Positions 1-6,697 of a DNA stretch of 19,362 bases are shown here, piece after piece. Position 1 is the stretch's first letter, and the number at the start of each line of letters is the position of its first letter. The notes below the pieces were generated by a model, which had not been told where the DNA came from, did no database searches, and saw only the letters and a program-made list of their open reading frames with translations. Made by a program: the position numbers and the translations under genes. The stretch is from Thermoflexus sp. (lineage in GTDB: Bacteria; Chloroflexota; Anaerolineae; B4-G1; DUEL01), in the NCBI GenBank assembly GCA_028276215.1, contig JAPYWT010000006.1:1-19362 (forward strand), written 5' to 3'.

Positions 1-34
1 CGGCGGGCGGCGAAGCCGCCCGCCGCAAAACCCC
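1..34. repeat. Palindrome cut by the window edge
   Basis: Positions 1-11 and 15-25 are perfect inverted repeats (CGGCGGGCGGC) around a GAA loop, followed by GCAAAACCCC. The stretch CCGCCGCAAAACCC recurs at 18811-18824 as one arm of another hairpin, so this is probably the right half of a longer palindrome whose left half lies outside the window. It could act as a terminator for an upstream gene, but no gene is visible. Confidence 0.6.
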
Positions 35-37
35 AAT

Positions 38-166
38 TTCTCCCCCTCCCCTCGCCCGCCGCCGAAGGCCTCGGCCCGAAGGGCCTTCGGCCCGAGGGCG
101 AGCGGGAGAGGGGCACGAATGATTCAGAGATTTTTATGAACCTGGGGGCAGGGGGTGGGGTGAGGG
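38..166. repeat. Mosaic C/G-tract repeat with nested hairpin
   Basis: A nested hairpin spans 51-102: outer arms CTCGCCC (51-57) and GGGCGAG (96-102), inner arms CCGAAGGCC (62-70) and GGCCTTCGG (82-90). It is followed by a tract near 143-166 that is nearly identical to the right end of the repeat at 7659-7747 (both read GGGGCAGGGGG, one differing base, then GGGGTGAGGG). This looks like a rearranged copy of the same dispersed, non-coding intergenic repeat. Confidence 0.6.
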
Positions 167-247
167 CCAGGCGGAATTTTTACGCCCGTAAAAAGTGTCA
201 ACATATTTCCCTGGAAAATTGAACTATCCCTGCACAGGTGGCAAAAT

Positions 248-259
248 TGGGACACACCC
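248..259. repeat. Solo copy of TGGGACACACCC repeat end
   Basis: TGGGACACACCC occurs four times in the window: here, 11613-11624 (reverse), 11825-11836, and 13306-13317 (reverse). Three of the four have an A-rich AAAA/AAAT flank before the T. At 11613-11836 two copies face each other and bound a 224-bp element, so this looks like a solo terminus. Confidence 0.65.
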
Positions 260-279
260 AGGTGGGGAGCGTAACGATT

Positions 280-356
280 GGGGTTAGCCCGTTTTTTCTA
301 ACCCCTAACCCCGACCACTAACCGCTAAACTTTGTGTCCTTTGTGAGTCCTTTGTG
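280..356. repeat. GGGGTTAG hairpin and CTTTGTG tandem motifs
   Basis: GGGGTTAG (280-287) and CTAACCCC (298-305) form an 8-bp inverted repeat around a T-rich loop. CTTTGTG follows three times, at 330, 339 and 350 (steps of 9 and 11). The same CTTYGTG series with steps of 9, 11 and 9 is found at 16522-16557 upstream of the MoaD-like gene, and an inverted pair lies at 15090-15166. I see no coding capacity in 1-466. Confidence 0.55.
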
Positions 357-385
357 CCCTTGCGGTAGGGAATGACCAGCGCATA

Positions 386-418
386 TTTTTGTCATTTGTT
401 GGTCAAAACATTTTCATT
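386..418 (+). promoter_or_regulatory. Candidate operator: three 11-bp-phased TCA repeats
   Basis: TCA occurs at 392-394, 403-405 and 414-416, exactly 11 bp apart, in the contexts TTTTTGTCATT, TGTTGGTCAAA and ACATTTTCATT. The array ends two bases before the -35 box of the photoreceptor gene promoter. CarH-type regulators are known to bind 11-bp direct repeats near the -35 region. That match in period and position is the reason for this call; the sequence conservation itself is weak. Confidence 0.4.
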
Positions 419-420
419 AC

Positions 421-449
421 TTGACAACCACGACGTTGTGGGGTATAAT
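421..449 (+). promoter_or_regulatory. Consensus sigma-70 promoter of the photoreceptor operon
   Basis: TTGACA (421-426), a 17-bp spacer and TATAAT (444-449) match the sigma-70 consensus at all 12 positions. The spacer region contains ACAAC (424-428) and GTTGT (435-439) as an inverted repeat, a possible operator overlapping the -35 box. Transcription should start near 456, at the Shine-Dalgarno sequence, so the 5' leader would be only about ten bases. So strong a promoter implies that active repression is needed. Confidence 0.85.
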
Positions 450-466
450 TGCCTCAGGAGGAGACA

Positions 467-1783
467 ATGAGCGAGGAACAGAGGCCACTCTTCAACCTGA
501 AGGCCGTGGTCCAGGAGACCGGGGTGGCCGCCCCCACGCTGCGCACGTGGGAGCGCCGCTACGGGCTTCCCCGCCCGCAGCGCGCGCCTTCCGGCCGCCG
601 CCTCTACTCCCGACGGGATGTGGAAACCGTCCGCTGGCTGGCTGCCCGCCAGGCCGAAGGGATGACCATCGGGCAGGCCGTTGCCCTCTGGCGGTCGCTG
701 GAGGAGGCCGGGAGGGACCCTCTGCTGGAGGCCCCCCGGATGTCCCCAACGCGGTCTCCGGCGGAGCAGGAGGCGCTGGCACGGTGGCGGGATGCCTGGG
801 TCACCGCGTGCCTGGCCTTTGACGAATCGGCCGCCGATGCCGCCTTCGGGCAGGCGCTGGCCCTGGTCCCCCCGGAGGTGGCCTGCACGGAGGTCCTGCG
901 GGAAGGGCTGGCCCAGATCGGCGAGGCCTGGTATCGGGGCGATGCCACCGTCCATCAAGAGCACTTCGCATCACACCTGGCCGCGCGCCGGGTCCAGGCC
1001 CTGCTGTCAGCCACCCCGCCCCCGTCCCGGCACGACCCGGTCCTGGTCGTCTGCCCGCCGGGGGAGAACCACGCCTTCGGCCCGCTGCTCCTGACATATC
1101 TGCTGCGGCGGGCCGGCTGGGGGGTCATTTACCTGGGGGCCGACCTACCCGTAGAAGAGACGAAGGCCGCAGTGCGCCGGGCCGCCCCGCGTTGGGTCAT
1201 CGCCAGTGCCTACCAACTGCCCCCCGCCGTCGGGACTCAAGCGCTGGGACTGCTCTTGCAGGAAATGGGGGTCCCGCTGGCCTTCGGCGGCCGCATCTTC
1301 AACCTGGTGCCCGCGCTCCGCTCCCGCATCGCCGGTCACTTCCTGGGGGAACGGCTGGAGGAAGCCCCGGCGCGGCTGGGGGAGTGGGCCGTCCGTCCCC
1401 CACCGTTCCCGCCCGTTCCACCGGTATCGGAGGAATACCAGCGTGCCCGGACGCTTTACCTGGAACAGGAATGGCCCATCCGGACCTGCGTCCTCTCTCT
1501 GCTTTCCATCCACCCTCTCACCCAGAGCCTCCCGGACTGGCTGCCGGAGTACACCTTCTCCCACATCCGGGCCGCGCTGACGCTGGGGGATATGGCGTTG
1601 GCCGACGCCTACGTGGACTGGCTGAGGGACCTGCGGGACGGTTTCTCTCTGCCCGAGGGGTGGGTGGGGCCGTTCCTGGAGGCGTACCGGAAGGGGATAG
1701 AACGGTATCTGGGCCCGGACGGCGCGCCGCTGACCGGGTGGCTGGAGCGCCAGGCGAGCGTCACCTTGAAGGAGGAGCAATGA
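467..1783 (+). CDS. carH: B12-dependent MerR-family photoreceptor regulator (CarH/LitR type)
   Basis: This is a 438-residue transcription regulator. Residues 8-75 form a MerR winged helix (RTWERRYGLPRP, SGRRLYSRRDV). A helical cobalamin-binding cap follows, then a Rossmann-type B12 domain from about 185. W155 followed after nine residues by E165-H166 is the W-x9-EH signature of light-sensing CarH/LitR proteins; in those proteins these residues cap adenosylcobalamin. E200-N-H202-A-F-G205 is the ExHxxG motif, with H202 the expected lower cobalt ligand. Known relatives bind DNA as tetramers in the dark and release it when light breaks the Co-C bond. The C-terminal ~130 residues (from about 310) go beyond the usual CarH length and I do not recognise them. 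The start at 467 has AGGAGG five bases upstream; an upstream in-frame TTG at 449 lies inside the -10 box and is rejected. The gene overlaps the next by four bases. Targets are not shown. Confidence 0.9.
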   Translation: MSEEQRPLFNLKAVVQETGVAAPTLRTWERRYGLPRPQRAPSGRRLYSRRDVETVRWLAARQAEGMTIGQAVALWRSLEEAGRDPLLEAPRMSPTRSPAEQEALARWRDAWVTACLAFDESAADAAFGQALALVPPEVACTEVLREGLAQIGEAWYRGDATVHQEHFASHLAARRVQALLSATPPPSRHDPVLVVCPPGENHAFGPLLLTYLLRRAGWGVIYLGADLPVEETKAAVRRAAPRWVIASAYQLPPAVGTQALGLLLQEMGVPLAFGGRIFNLVPALRSRIAGHFLGERLEEAPARLGEWAVRPPPFPPVPPVSEEYQRARTLYLEQEWPIRTCVLSLLSIHPLTQSLPDWLPEYTFSHIRAALTLGDMALADAYVDWLRDLRDGFSLPEGWVGPFLEAYRKGIERYLGPDGAPLTGWLERQASVTLKEEQ

Positions 1784-2787
1784 AACGGATCATCATCACG
1801 GGCGGGACGGGCCTCATCGGCCGGGCGCTGGCGGCGGAACTGGCCGCGGCCGGGTATGAGGTGGTGGTGCTCAGCCGGGACCCGTCGCGGGCCGGGGGAC
1901 TGCCGCCGGGCGTCCGGGCCGAGAGGTGGGACGGGCGGACACCCCAGGGCTGGGGCCCCCTGGCCGACGGCGCGTACGCCATCGTCAACCTGGCCGGGGA
2001 GAACCTGGCGGGCGGGCGGTGGACGGCGGCACGGAAGGAGCGCATCCGCCAGAGTCGCCTGAACGCCGGGCGGGCGGTGGTGGAGGCGGTGCGCGCGGCG
2101 GAACGGAAGCCCGCCGTCGTCGTCCAGGCCTCCGGTATCGGCTACTACGGCCCGCGCGGGGACGAGGAGGTGACGGAAGATGCCCCGCCCGGTTCGGATT
2201 TTCTGGGCCGACTGGCGGTGGAGTGGGAGGCGTCCACTGCTCCGGTGGAGGCGCTGGGCGTGCGGCGGGTAGTCATCCGGACCGGGGTGGTGCTGAGTGC
2301 GGAGGGAGGGGCGCTGCCCCGGCTGGCGCTCCCTTTCCGCTTCTTTCTGGGCGGGCCGCTGGGGAGCGGCCGCCAGTGGACCCCCTGGATCCACATCGCC
2401 GACGAGGTGGGGGCCATCCGGTTTCTGCTGGAGCATGAGGAGGCCCGGGGGCCGTACAACCTGGCGGCGCCCCATCCGGTCACCAACCGGGAGTTGGCCC
2501 GCGCGCTGGGGCGGGTGCTGCGCCGCCCGGCCTGGCTGCCCGTTCCGGCCCCCGCCCTGCGGCTGGCCCTGGGGGAGATGTCGGCCGTCCTGCTGACCGG
2601 GCAGCGGGCCGTGCCGAAGCGGTTGCTGGAGGCGGGCTTCGCCTTCCGGTTCCCGGCCGTGGGGGCCGCACTGCGGGATCTCTTCTCCCCGGTGCCGCAG
2701 ACGAATTCCAGGAACCCCAAAACGGATAACAGGGTGCTTCACTCCGACCAGAAAGGGAAGCCGGATATATGTCGGCTCATCTTCTAA
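1780..2787 (+). CDS. TIGR01777-family NAD(P)-binding epimerase-like protein (SDR39U1/YfcH type)
   Basis: The 335-residue protein is an atypical short-chain dehydrogenase of the TIGR01777 family, whose substrate is unknown in most organisms. G8-x-x-G11-x-x-G14 is the dinucleotide-binding loop after a first beta strand (MKRIIITGG). Family hallmarks are NLAGENLAGGRW, ASGIGYYG, a WEA motif in the central region, and the substrate-domain segment TPWIHIADEVGAI. The start ATG overlaps the stop of the photoreceptor gene (ATGA), so the two are translationally coupled. The family-typical end is near ALRDLF at about residue 305; the last ~30 residues (from about 2695) are polar, in less GC-rich DNA, and look like read-through into former intergenic sequence. 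Genes of this family lie near LitR-type regulators in some other bacteria (recalled knowledge), which supports a shared light- or stress-related role. Confidence 0.88.
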   Translation: MKRIIITGGTGLIGRALAAELAAAGYEVVVLSRDPSRAGGLPPGVRAERWDGRTPQGWGPLADGAYAIVNLAGENLAGGRWTAARKERIRQSRLNAGRAVVEAVRAAERKPAVVVQASGIGYYGPRGDEEVTEDAPPGSDFLGRLAVEWEASTAPVEALGVRRVVIRTGVVLSAEGGALPRLALPFRFFLGGPLGSGRQWTPWIHIADEVGAIRFLLEHEEARGPYNLAAPHPVTNRELARALGRVLRRPAWLPVPAPALRLALGEMSAVLLTGQRAVPKRLLEAGFAFRFPAVGAALRDLFSPVPQTNSRNPKTDNRVLHSDQKGKPDICRLIF

Positions 2788-2822
2788 TCCCTTTCAGCCC
2801 CCTATATTCCAGGAGGTGTCCG

Positions 2823-3299
2823 ATGCAGGGAACAATAGCGGATGTGCTGGATCTCCTCTACGAAGGGGAGAAGGTCACAGAGCGCTTCTATATGGGCCTG
2901 GTGGATATGTTTGTCCACGAACCAACGGCAGCCAGCGTCTGGTGGGAAATGGCTCAGGAGGAGGCGATGCATATGTGGCTGATAGAGAAGGCCCGAGAAG
3001 TATTGAATCCGGAGCAACTGGCGGCGCCAGTAGACCCGGAAATACTGGAGAGAGCCCGTCGGCGGGCCTCTATCTCCCCGGAGAAGCTCTGGGCTTCCAT
3101 CCAGACCCTGGAGGATGCTTACCAGGCGGCCCATCAGATAGAGGCGGAAGAGTTTGACGCAATTCTGGAGCCGATTATGTTGGATTTCTTCCCCAACGAC
3201 ATTCGGAATGCCCTTGCCCGTTCGCAACTCCAGAGACACCTGAATCCCCTGGAGCGGCTGCGCACGAAGGAATGGCGTCTCACCATTCATCGGAGGTAA
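2823..3299 (+). CDS. Ferritin-like (rubrerythrin-fold) protein, incomplete metal site
   Basis: The 158-residue all-helical protein has the first half of a ferritin-like diiron site: E20 in the first helix (EGEKVTERFY) and E47-A-M-H50 (ExxH) in the second. The third helix offers E107 (HQIEAEEFD). The fourth helix, around SQLQRHL, lacks the second ExxH. The protein may therefore bind iron weakly, bind one metal, or have lost catalysis. ATG 2823 is chosen because AGGAGGTG ends just upstream; a longer in-frame reading from 2769 has no ribosome site. Base composition is lower in GC than its neighbours. The next gene, a Rieske ferredoxin, is a plausible electron partner: the junction is interrupted by an inserted palindromic element, without which stop and start are one base apart. 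Substrate is unknown. Confidence 0.7.
   Translation: MQGTIADVLDLLYEGEKVTERFYMGLVDMFVHEPTAASVWWEMAQEEAMHMWLIEKAREVLNPEQLAAPVDPEILERARRRASISPEKLWASIQTLEDAYQAAHQIEAEEFDAILEPIMLDFFPNDIRNALARSQLQRHLNPLERLRTKEWRLTIHRR
3288..3299 (+). repeat. 12-bp direct repeat, left copy
   Basis: CATCGGAGGTAA here, including the stop codon of the ferritin-like gene, is repeated exactly at 3426-3437, where it supplies the ribosome-binding site of the Rieske gene. The two copies bracket the palindromic element at 3307-3424 and look like a target-site duplication. Confidence 0.75.
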
Positions 3300-3301
3300 C
3301 G

Positions 3302-3424
<123 letters not shown>

Positions 3425-3425
3425 G

Positions 3426-3437
3426 CATCGGAGGTAA
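3426..3437 (+). repeat. 12-bp direct repeat, right copy
   Basis: Exact copy of CATCGGAGGTAA at 3288-3299. Here GGAGG is the ribosome-binding site for the ATG at 3439. Confidence 0.75.
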
Positions 3438-3438
3438 T

Positions 3439-3792
3439 ATGGCCTGGATAGACGTTCTGGACGAAAGCCGCCTGCCCGAGGGGGCGCGGGAGGTGGTGGA
3501 GGTCAGTGGCGCCCCGGTGCTCCTGATCCGGCATGGGGGCGAAATCTTCGCCGTGGCGGCCCGCTGCCCCCATATGGGCGCGCCGCTGAAAAACGGCCGC
3601 ATCACCGAGGACGGGCACCTGGTCTGCCCCTGGCACCGCAGCGCCTTCTCGCTGCGCACCGGGGATGTGGCCGCATGGGCCCCCTGGCCGCCGGGGGTGG
3701 GGCGGGTGCTGGGCGCACTGCGCCGGGAACACGCGCTCCCCGTCTACCCGGTCCGGGTGGAGAACGGGCGCATCCTGGTCGGCGCCGGCTGA
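3439..3792 (+). CDS. Rieske [2Fe-2S] ferredoxin-like protein
   Basis: The 117-residue soluble protein is a single Rieske domain. C43-x-H45 and C63-x-x-H66 (CPH, 17 residues, CPWH) are the four ligands of the [2Fe-2S] cluster, in a fold with the usual GGEIFAVAARCPHMGAPL strand-loop region. There is no signal peptide or membrane segment, and the length is that of small biphenyl-dioxygenase-type or NirD-like Rieske ferredoxins. It likely passes electrons to a partner such as the upstream ferritin-like protein or the Rieske oxygenase at 6698; which one cannot be told. The start has GGAGGT four bases upstream. Its stop codon TGA lies inside the terminus (GGCTGAAGTCGGCC) of the next palindromic element, so the original 3' end may have been slightly different. 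Confidence 0.88.
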   Translation: MAWIDVLDESRLPEGAREVVEVSGAPVLLIRHGGEIFAVAARCPHMGAPLKNGRITEDGHLVCPWHRSAFSLRTGDVAAWAPWPPGVGRVLGALRREHALPVYPVRVENGRILVGAG

Positions 3793-4140
3793 AGTCGGCC
3801 TTGTTGGGCCGCAGGCCTTTGGTCGGCCTGCGCCGACCCCTTTGGTGACCCAGCCGTGAAGCGTGTCGGCGAAGGCCGACACCTGGCACGAAGTGCCCAG
3901 GAAGGACGATTTCAATCGGCGTGAATAGCGCTGACTGAAGTCACCCTCCCCGGGCCTGCGGCCAGTGGTCGGCCTGCGCCGACCCCTTTGGTGACCCAGC
4001 CGTGAAGCGTGTCGGCGAAGGCCGACACCTGGCACGAAGTGCCCAGGAAGGACGATTTCAATCGGCGTGAATAGCGCTGACTGAAGTCACCCTCCCCGGG
4101 CCTGCGGCCAGTGGTCGGCCTGCACCGACCCCTTCAGAGC
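3784..4140 (+). mobile_element. Tandem palindromic elements, locus B (146-bp period)
   Basis: Copy 1 runs about 3787-3920 and copy 2 about 3930-4066. Copy 3 starts near 4076 and breaks off near 4140. Each full copy begins with a CTGAAGTC palindrome and ends with GACGATTTCAATCGGC. Positions 3821-3966 and 3967-4112 are repeats with a period of exactly 146 bp; a third, partial unit continues to about 4133. Copy 1 differs from the others over its first ~35 bp, so it is older or of different origin. Each unit holds hairpins GGTCGGC/GCCGACC and GTGTCGGC/GCCGACAC, and CCTGGCAC faces GTGCCCAGG. No gene lies between 3793 and 4223. Confidence 0.75.
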
Positions 4141-4154
4141 CATTCTGTAGAAAA

Positions 4155-4175
4155 CCACAAAGAACATCTTTGTGG
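4155..4175. repeat. Short hairpin upstream of the PlsY fusion gene
   Basis: CCACAAAGA (4155-4163) and TCTTTGTGG (4167-4175) are perfect arms around ACA. A second small hairpin, TCGGC/GCCGA, follows near 4192-4205. They may shape the 5' leader or be repeat remnants. No clear promoter is visible here. Confidence 0.5.
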
Positions 4176-4223
4176 CGGGGATTTACCACGCGTCGGCGAA
4201 GGCCGATGCATAAGGACACGAGG

Positions 4224-5447
4224 ATGTTTCGTATACGCTTTCGGATTCTGATCGGATTGTTGCTGATTGGGCTGGCTCTGATCGCCACCCCGGTCTGGGC
4301 CCATCAGCCCTTCTTTGAGGAGACGGACATCCCGCCCGACCGTCCCTGGCGGATAGACGACCCGTCGGTCTCCACCGCCATCTACGCGACGCTGGAATCG
4401 GCCACCGACGTGGACGTCTTCGCCTTTGACGGCAGGGCAGGGCAGGAGGTCTACCTCTCCATTGTCATCCCCCAGATTCCGGGGCAGGAGAATTTTGCAC
4501 CCACAATGGCCCTGATCGGACCGGGCCTGCCGGGGGAGGCGACGGCCCTTCCGGCTGCCGTGCCGGTCACCGACGAGGGGGTGGAAATGATCCCGCCCCC
4601 GGAGGGGACGCCGTCCACCTTCTTTGAGCCCTTCACCCGCACGTCCTACTGGGAGCGGCAGGAGCGGACGGTTGTCCTTCCCGCCGACGGCCCTTACCGG
4701 GTCGCCGTCTGGCATCAGCGGGGGGAGGTGGGGCGGTACGTCTTCACCGTCGGGCGGGCGGAGCGGCTGGGGGGCGACCCGGCCTTTATGGCCAAATTGC
4801 GGCAGTACTGGACCCCGGTGGGGAGTCCACCCCCGGGGCCGCCCCTGGGCGCGGTGCTGCTGTGGACGGTCCTGGGCTTCTTCTCCGGCTCGCTCCCCTT
4901 CTCCGTCTGGCTGGGGCGGCTGGTGGCCCGCGCCGACGTCCGCCGCTACGGGGACGGCAATCCCGGCGCGGCCAACGCCTGGCGGGCTGGCGGCTGGCGG
5001 GCCGGACTTCCGGCGCTCCTGCTGGACTACCTGAAGGGTGCCACGCCGGTGGCCCTGGCCCGCTTCGGGGCCGGCATAGACGGTTGGGGACTGGTCCCCG
5101 TCGCCCTGGCGCCGGTCCTGGGGCACGCCTTCTCGCCGTTCCTGCGCTTCCGCGGCGGCAAAGCCATCGCGGTCACCTTCGGCATCTGGAGCGGGCTCAC
5201 CCTCTGGGTCGGTCCCACCATTCTGGGGCTGACCCTGGCGCTGGCCGTCGCCGTCAACCGGACGGACGCCTGGTCGGCCCTCTCCGGACCGGTCGTGTTA
5301 GGGGCCTACCTGCTCCTCTCCGGCGCGTCGGGGCCCCTGCTGGCCGTCTGGGCGGGGAACCTGGCCCTGGTCCTCTGGAAGCACCACCGTGACCTGCGGA
5401 CGCCGCCCCAGGCCCGGCCCTGGCTCCGGCGGTTATTGAGCAGGTGA
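4224..5447 (+). CDS. plsY: Fusion: secreted beta-domain plus PlsY-like glycerol-3-phosphate acyltransferase
   Basis: The 407-residue protein has two parts. Residues 1-24 are a signal peptide (MFRIRFR, then a hydrophobic core ending VWA-HQ). Residues 25-205 form an extracytoplasmic domain with DVDVFAFDGRAGQEVYL and GRYVFTVGRAE, resembling a PPC-like beta sandwich. From about 212 a multi-spanning domain carries all three PlsY motifs: GSLPFSVWLG at 222, GDGNPGAANAW at 243, and GHAFSPFLRFRGGK at 300-313. PlsY transfers acyl groups from acyl phosphate to glycerol-3-phosphate, and its N terminus lies outside the membrane, so an external N-terminal domain is topologically sensible. Ordinary PlsY is about 200 residues without such a domain. 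Start 4224 is preferred for AAGGA seven bases upstream and a clean signal peptide; 4206 is the alternative. The TGA stop lies inside a 35-bp palindrome. It may act on a special lipid rather than in bulk phospholipid synthesis. Confidence 0.82.
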   Translation: MFRIRFRILIGLLLIGLALIATPVWAHQPFFEETDIPPDRPWRIDDPSVSTAIYATLESATDVDVFAFDGRAGQEVYLSIVIPQIPGQENFAPTMALIGPGLPGEATALPAAVPVTDEGVEMIPPPEGTPSTFFEPFTRTSYWERQERTVVLPADGPYRVAVWHQRGEVGRYVFTVGRAERLGGDPAFMAKLRQYWTPVGSPPPGPPLGAVLLWTVLGFFSGSLPFSVWLGRLVARADVRRYGDGNPGAANAWRAGGWRAGLPALLLDYLKGATPVALARFGAGIDGWGLVPVALAPVLGHAFSPFLRFRGGKAIAVTFGIWSGLTLWVGPTILGLTLALAVAVNRTDAWSALSGPVVLGAYLLLSGASGPLLAVWAGNLALVLWKHHRDLRTPPQARPWLRRLLSR

Positions 5448-5475
5448 CAGTCACCTTCAAGGTGACTGTCACCTG
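5441..5475. repeat. 35-bp palindrome containing the stop of the PlsY fusion gene
   Basis: CAGGTGACAGTCACCTT (5441-5457) and its exact reverse complement (5459-5475) flank a single C. The TGA stop at 5445-5447 is within the left arm. There is no T-tract, so it is not a classic terminator, and the next gene starts 21 bases later. Confidence 0.8.
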
Positions 5476-5495
5476 TCACCAGCGAGGAGACTTCA

Positions 5496-6656
5496 TTGAC
5501 CCCCTTCTGGCTCCAGCACCAACTGGGCATCGCTACCTTCCTGGGCATTCTGCTCCTCATCGCGCTGGGCAACCTGCTGGCCCTGCGGCGCCTGGGGACG
5601 TACCCCCTTCCCCCGCGCTTCCCGCGCGTCTCCGTCCTGCTCCCCGCGCGCAACGAGGAGGCCGTCATCGGAGACTGTGTCCGTTCCCTGCTGGCCCAGG
5701 ACTACCCCGACTTTGAGGTCCTGGTGCTGGACGACGGTTCCACCGACGGGACGGGCGACGTGCTGGCGGCGCTGGCCCGGACGGATGCCCGGCTTCGGGT
5801 TCTGACGGGCCGTCCGTTGCCGGAGGGGTGGCTGGGCAAACACTGGGCCTGTCAGCAACTGGCGGATGCGGCAACGGGGGACCTGTTGCTCTTCACCGAC
5901 GCGGACACCATCCACCACCCTCAGGCGCTGCAGGTGGGGGTCGCCGCGATGCTGGCGGAGCGGGCCGACCTGATGAGTGGCTTTCTCCGCCAGCGGCTGC
6001 ACACCTGGGGCGAGCGGCTGACGGTCCCGGCCATCTTCTGGTGTTTCTTCTCGTTCCTGCCCATCCCGCTGGCCCATCACATCCGGGCGCCGGGGCTTTC
6101 ACTGACCAACGGGCAGTGGATGCTTTTCCGCCGGGAGGCCTACCGGGCCGTCGGGGGGCACGAAGCGGTGCGCCAGAGCCCCATAGACGACATTATGCTG
6201 GGGCGGCGGGTGAAGGCGAAGGGGTTGCGCTGGCGGGTGGTGGACGCCGGGGACTACGTCTCCTGCCGGATGTACTCCGGATTTCGGGCGGCGGTGGAGG
6301 GGTTCACCAAGAACCTCTTCGCCGTCTTTGACTTCCGCCTGGCGGAGTACCTCTTCGTCTGGGTGTGGATGCTGCTGGTGACGGTGGAGCCGCTGGCGGT
6401 CTCTCTCCTCTGGCCGCTGGGGCTGGCCCGGTCGGTCTTCGCCCTGTGGCCGGCGCTGCTGGCGGTGGGGGAGATGCTGGCGCTCTGGGGAATCGCGCTG
6501 GCCCGCCTGCGCTTCCCCCGCCGCCTGATGTTCCTGTATCCGGTCAGCATGCTGCTTCTGGTCTTCATCGCCTTCCGTTCCCTGCTCTGGACGGCGACGG
6601 GCCGGGCGACCTGGAAGGGCCGCCCCCTGCCCCGCCAGCGGGTGCGAATATTGTAG
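5496..6656 (+). CDS. Membrane-bound family 2 glycosyltransferase
   Basis: The 386-residue protein begins with a membrane helix (about 8-28). A GT-A domain follows: LLPARNEE, D79-D80-G-S-T-D-G, D135-A-D137 (the metal-binding DxD), and D231-D232 in the acceptor-site position. Two or three membrane helices lie near 275-370. The layout and the PLPEGWLGKHWAC segment resemble HpnB and carotenoid glycosyltransferases (CrtQ/CruC), enzymes that glycosylate hydrophobic acceptors. The acceptor here cannot be decided. The start is TTG with GAGGAG six bases upstream; no ATG fits. The last codon and the TAG stop are supplied by the palindrome at 6651-6684. It sits between an acyltransferase and a Rieske oxygenase with small gaps, suggesting one transcript. 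Confidence 0.85.
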   Translation: MTPFWLQHQLGIATFLGILLLIALGNLLALRRLGTYPLPPRFPRVSVLLPARNEEAVIGDCVRSLLAQDYPDFEVLVLDDGSTDGTGDVLAALARTDARLRVLTGRPLPEGWLGKHWACQQLADAATGDLLLFTDADTIHHPQALQVGVAAMLAERADLMSGFLRQRLHTWGERLTVPAIFWCFFSFLPIPLAHHIRAPGLSLTNGQWMLFRREAYRAVGGHEAVRQSPIDDIMLGRRVKAKGLRWRVVDAGDYVSCRMYSGFRAAVEGFTKNLFAVFDFRLAEYLFVWVWMLLVTVEPLAVSLLWPLGLARSVFALWPALLAVGEMLALWGIALARLRFPRRLMFLYPVSMLLLVFIAFRSLLWTATGRATWKGRPLPRQRVRIL

Positions 6657-6684
6657 GGCAACTGCTGTAGCAGTTGCCCTACAA
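6651..6684. repeat. 15-bp-arm palindrome containing the glycosyltransferase stop
   Basis: TTGTAGGGCAACTGC (6651-6665), loop TGTA, and the exact reverse complement (6670-6684). The TAG at 6654-6656 ends the glycosyltransferase. A second member at 13339-13370 has A in place of G at arm position 8 and T in place of the paired C, a compensatory change. Confidence 0.85.
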
Positions 6685-6697
6685 ACGAGGAGGTAAG

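Noticed and set aside
449..466. Upstream TTG start for the photoreceptor gene
   Set aside because: It lies within the -10 box and ribosome site, so it would not be in the transcript. ATG 467 has ideal spacing to AGGAGG.
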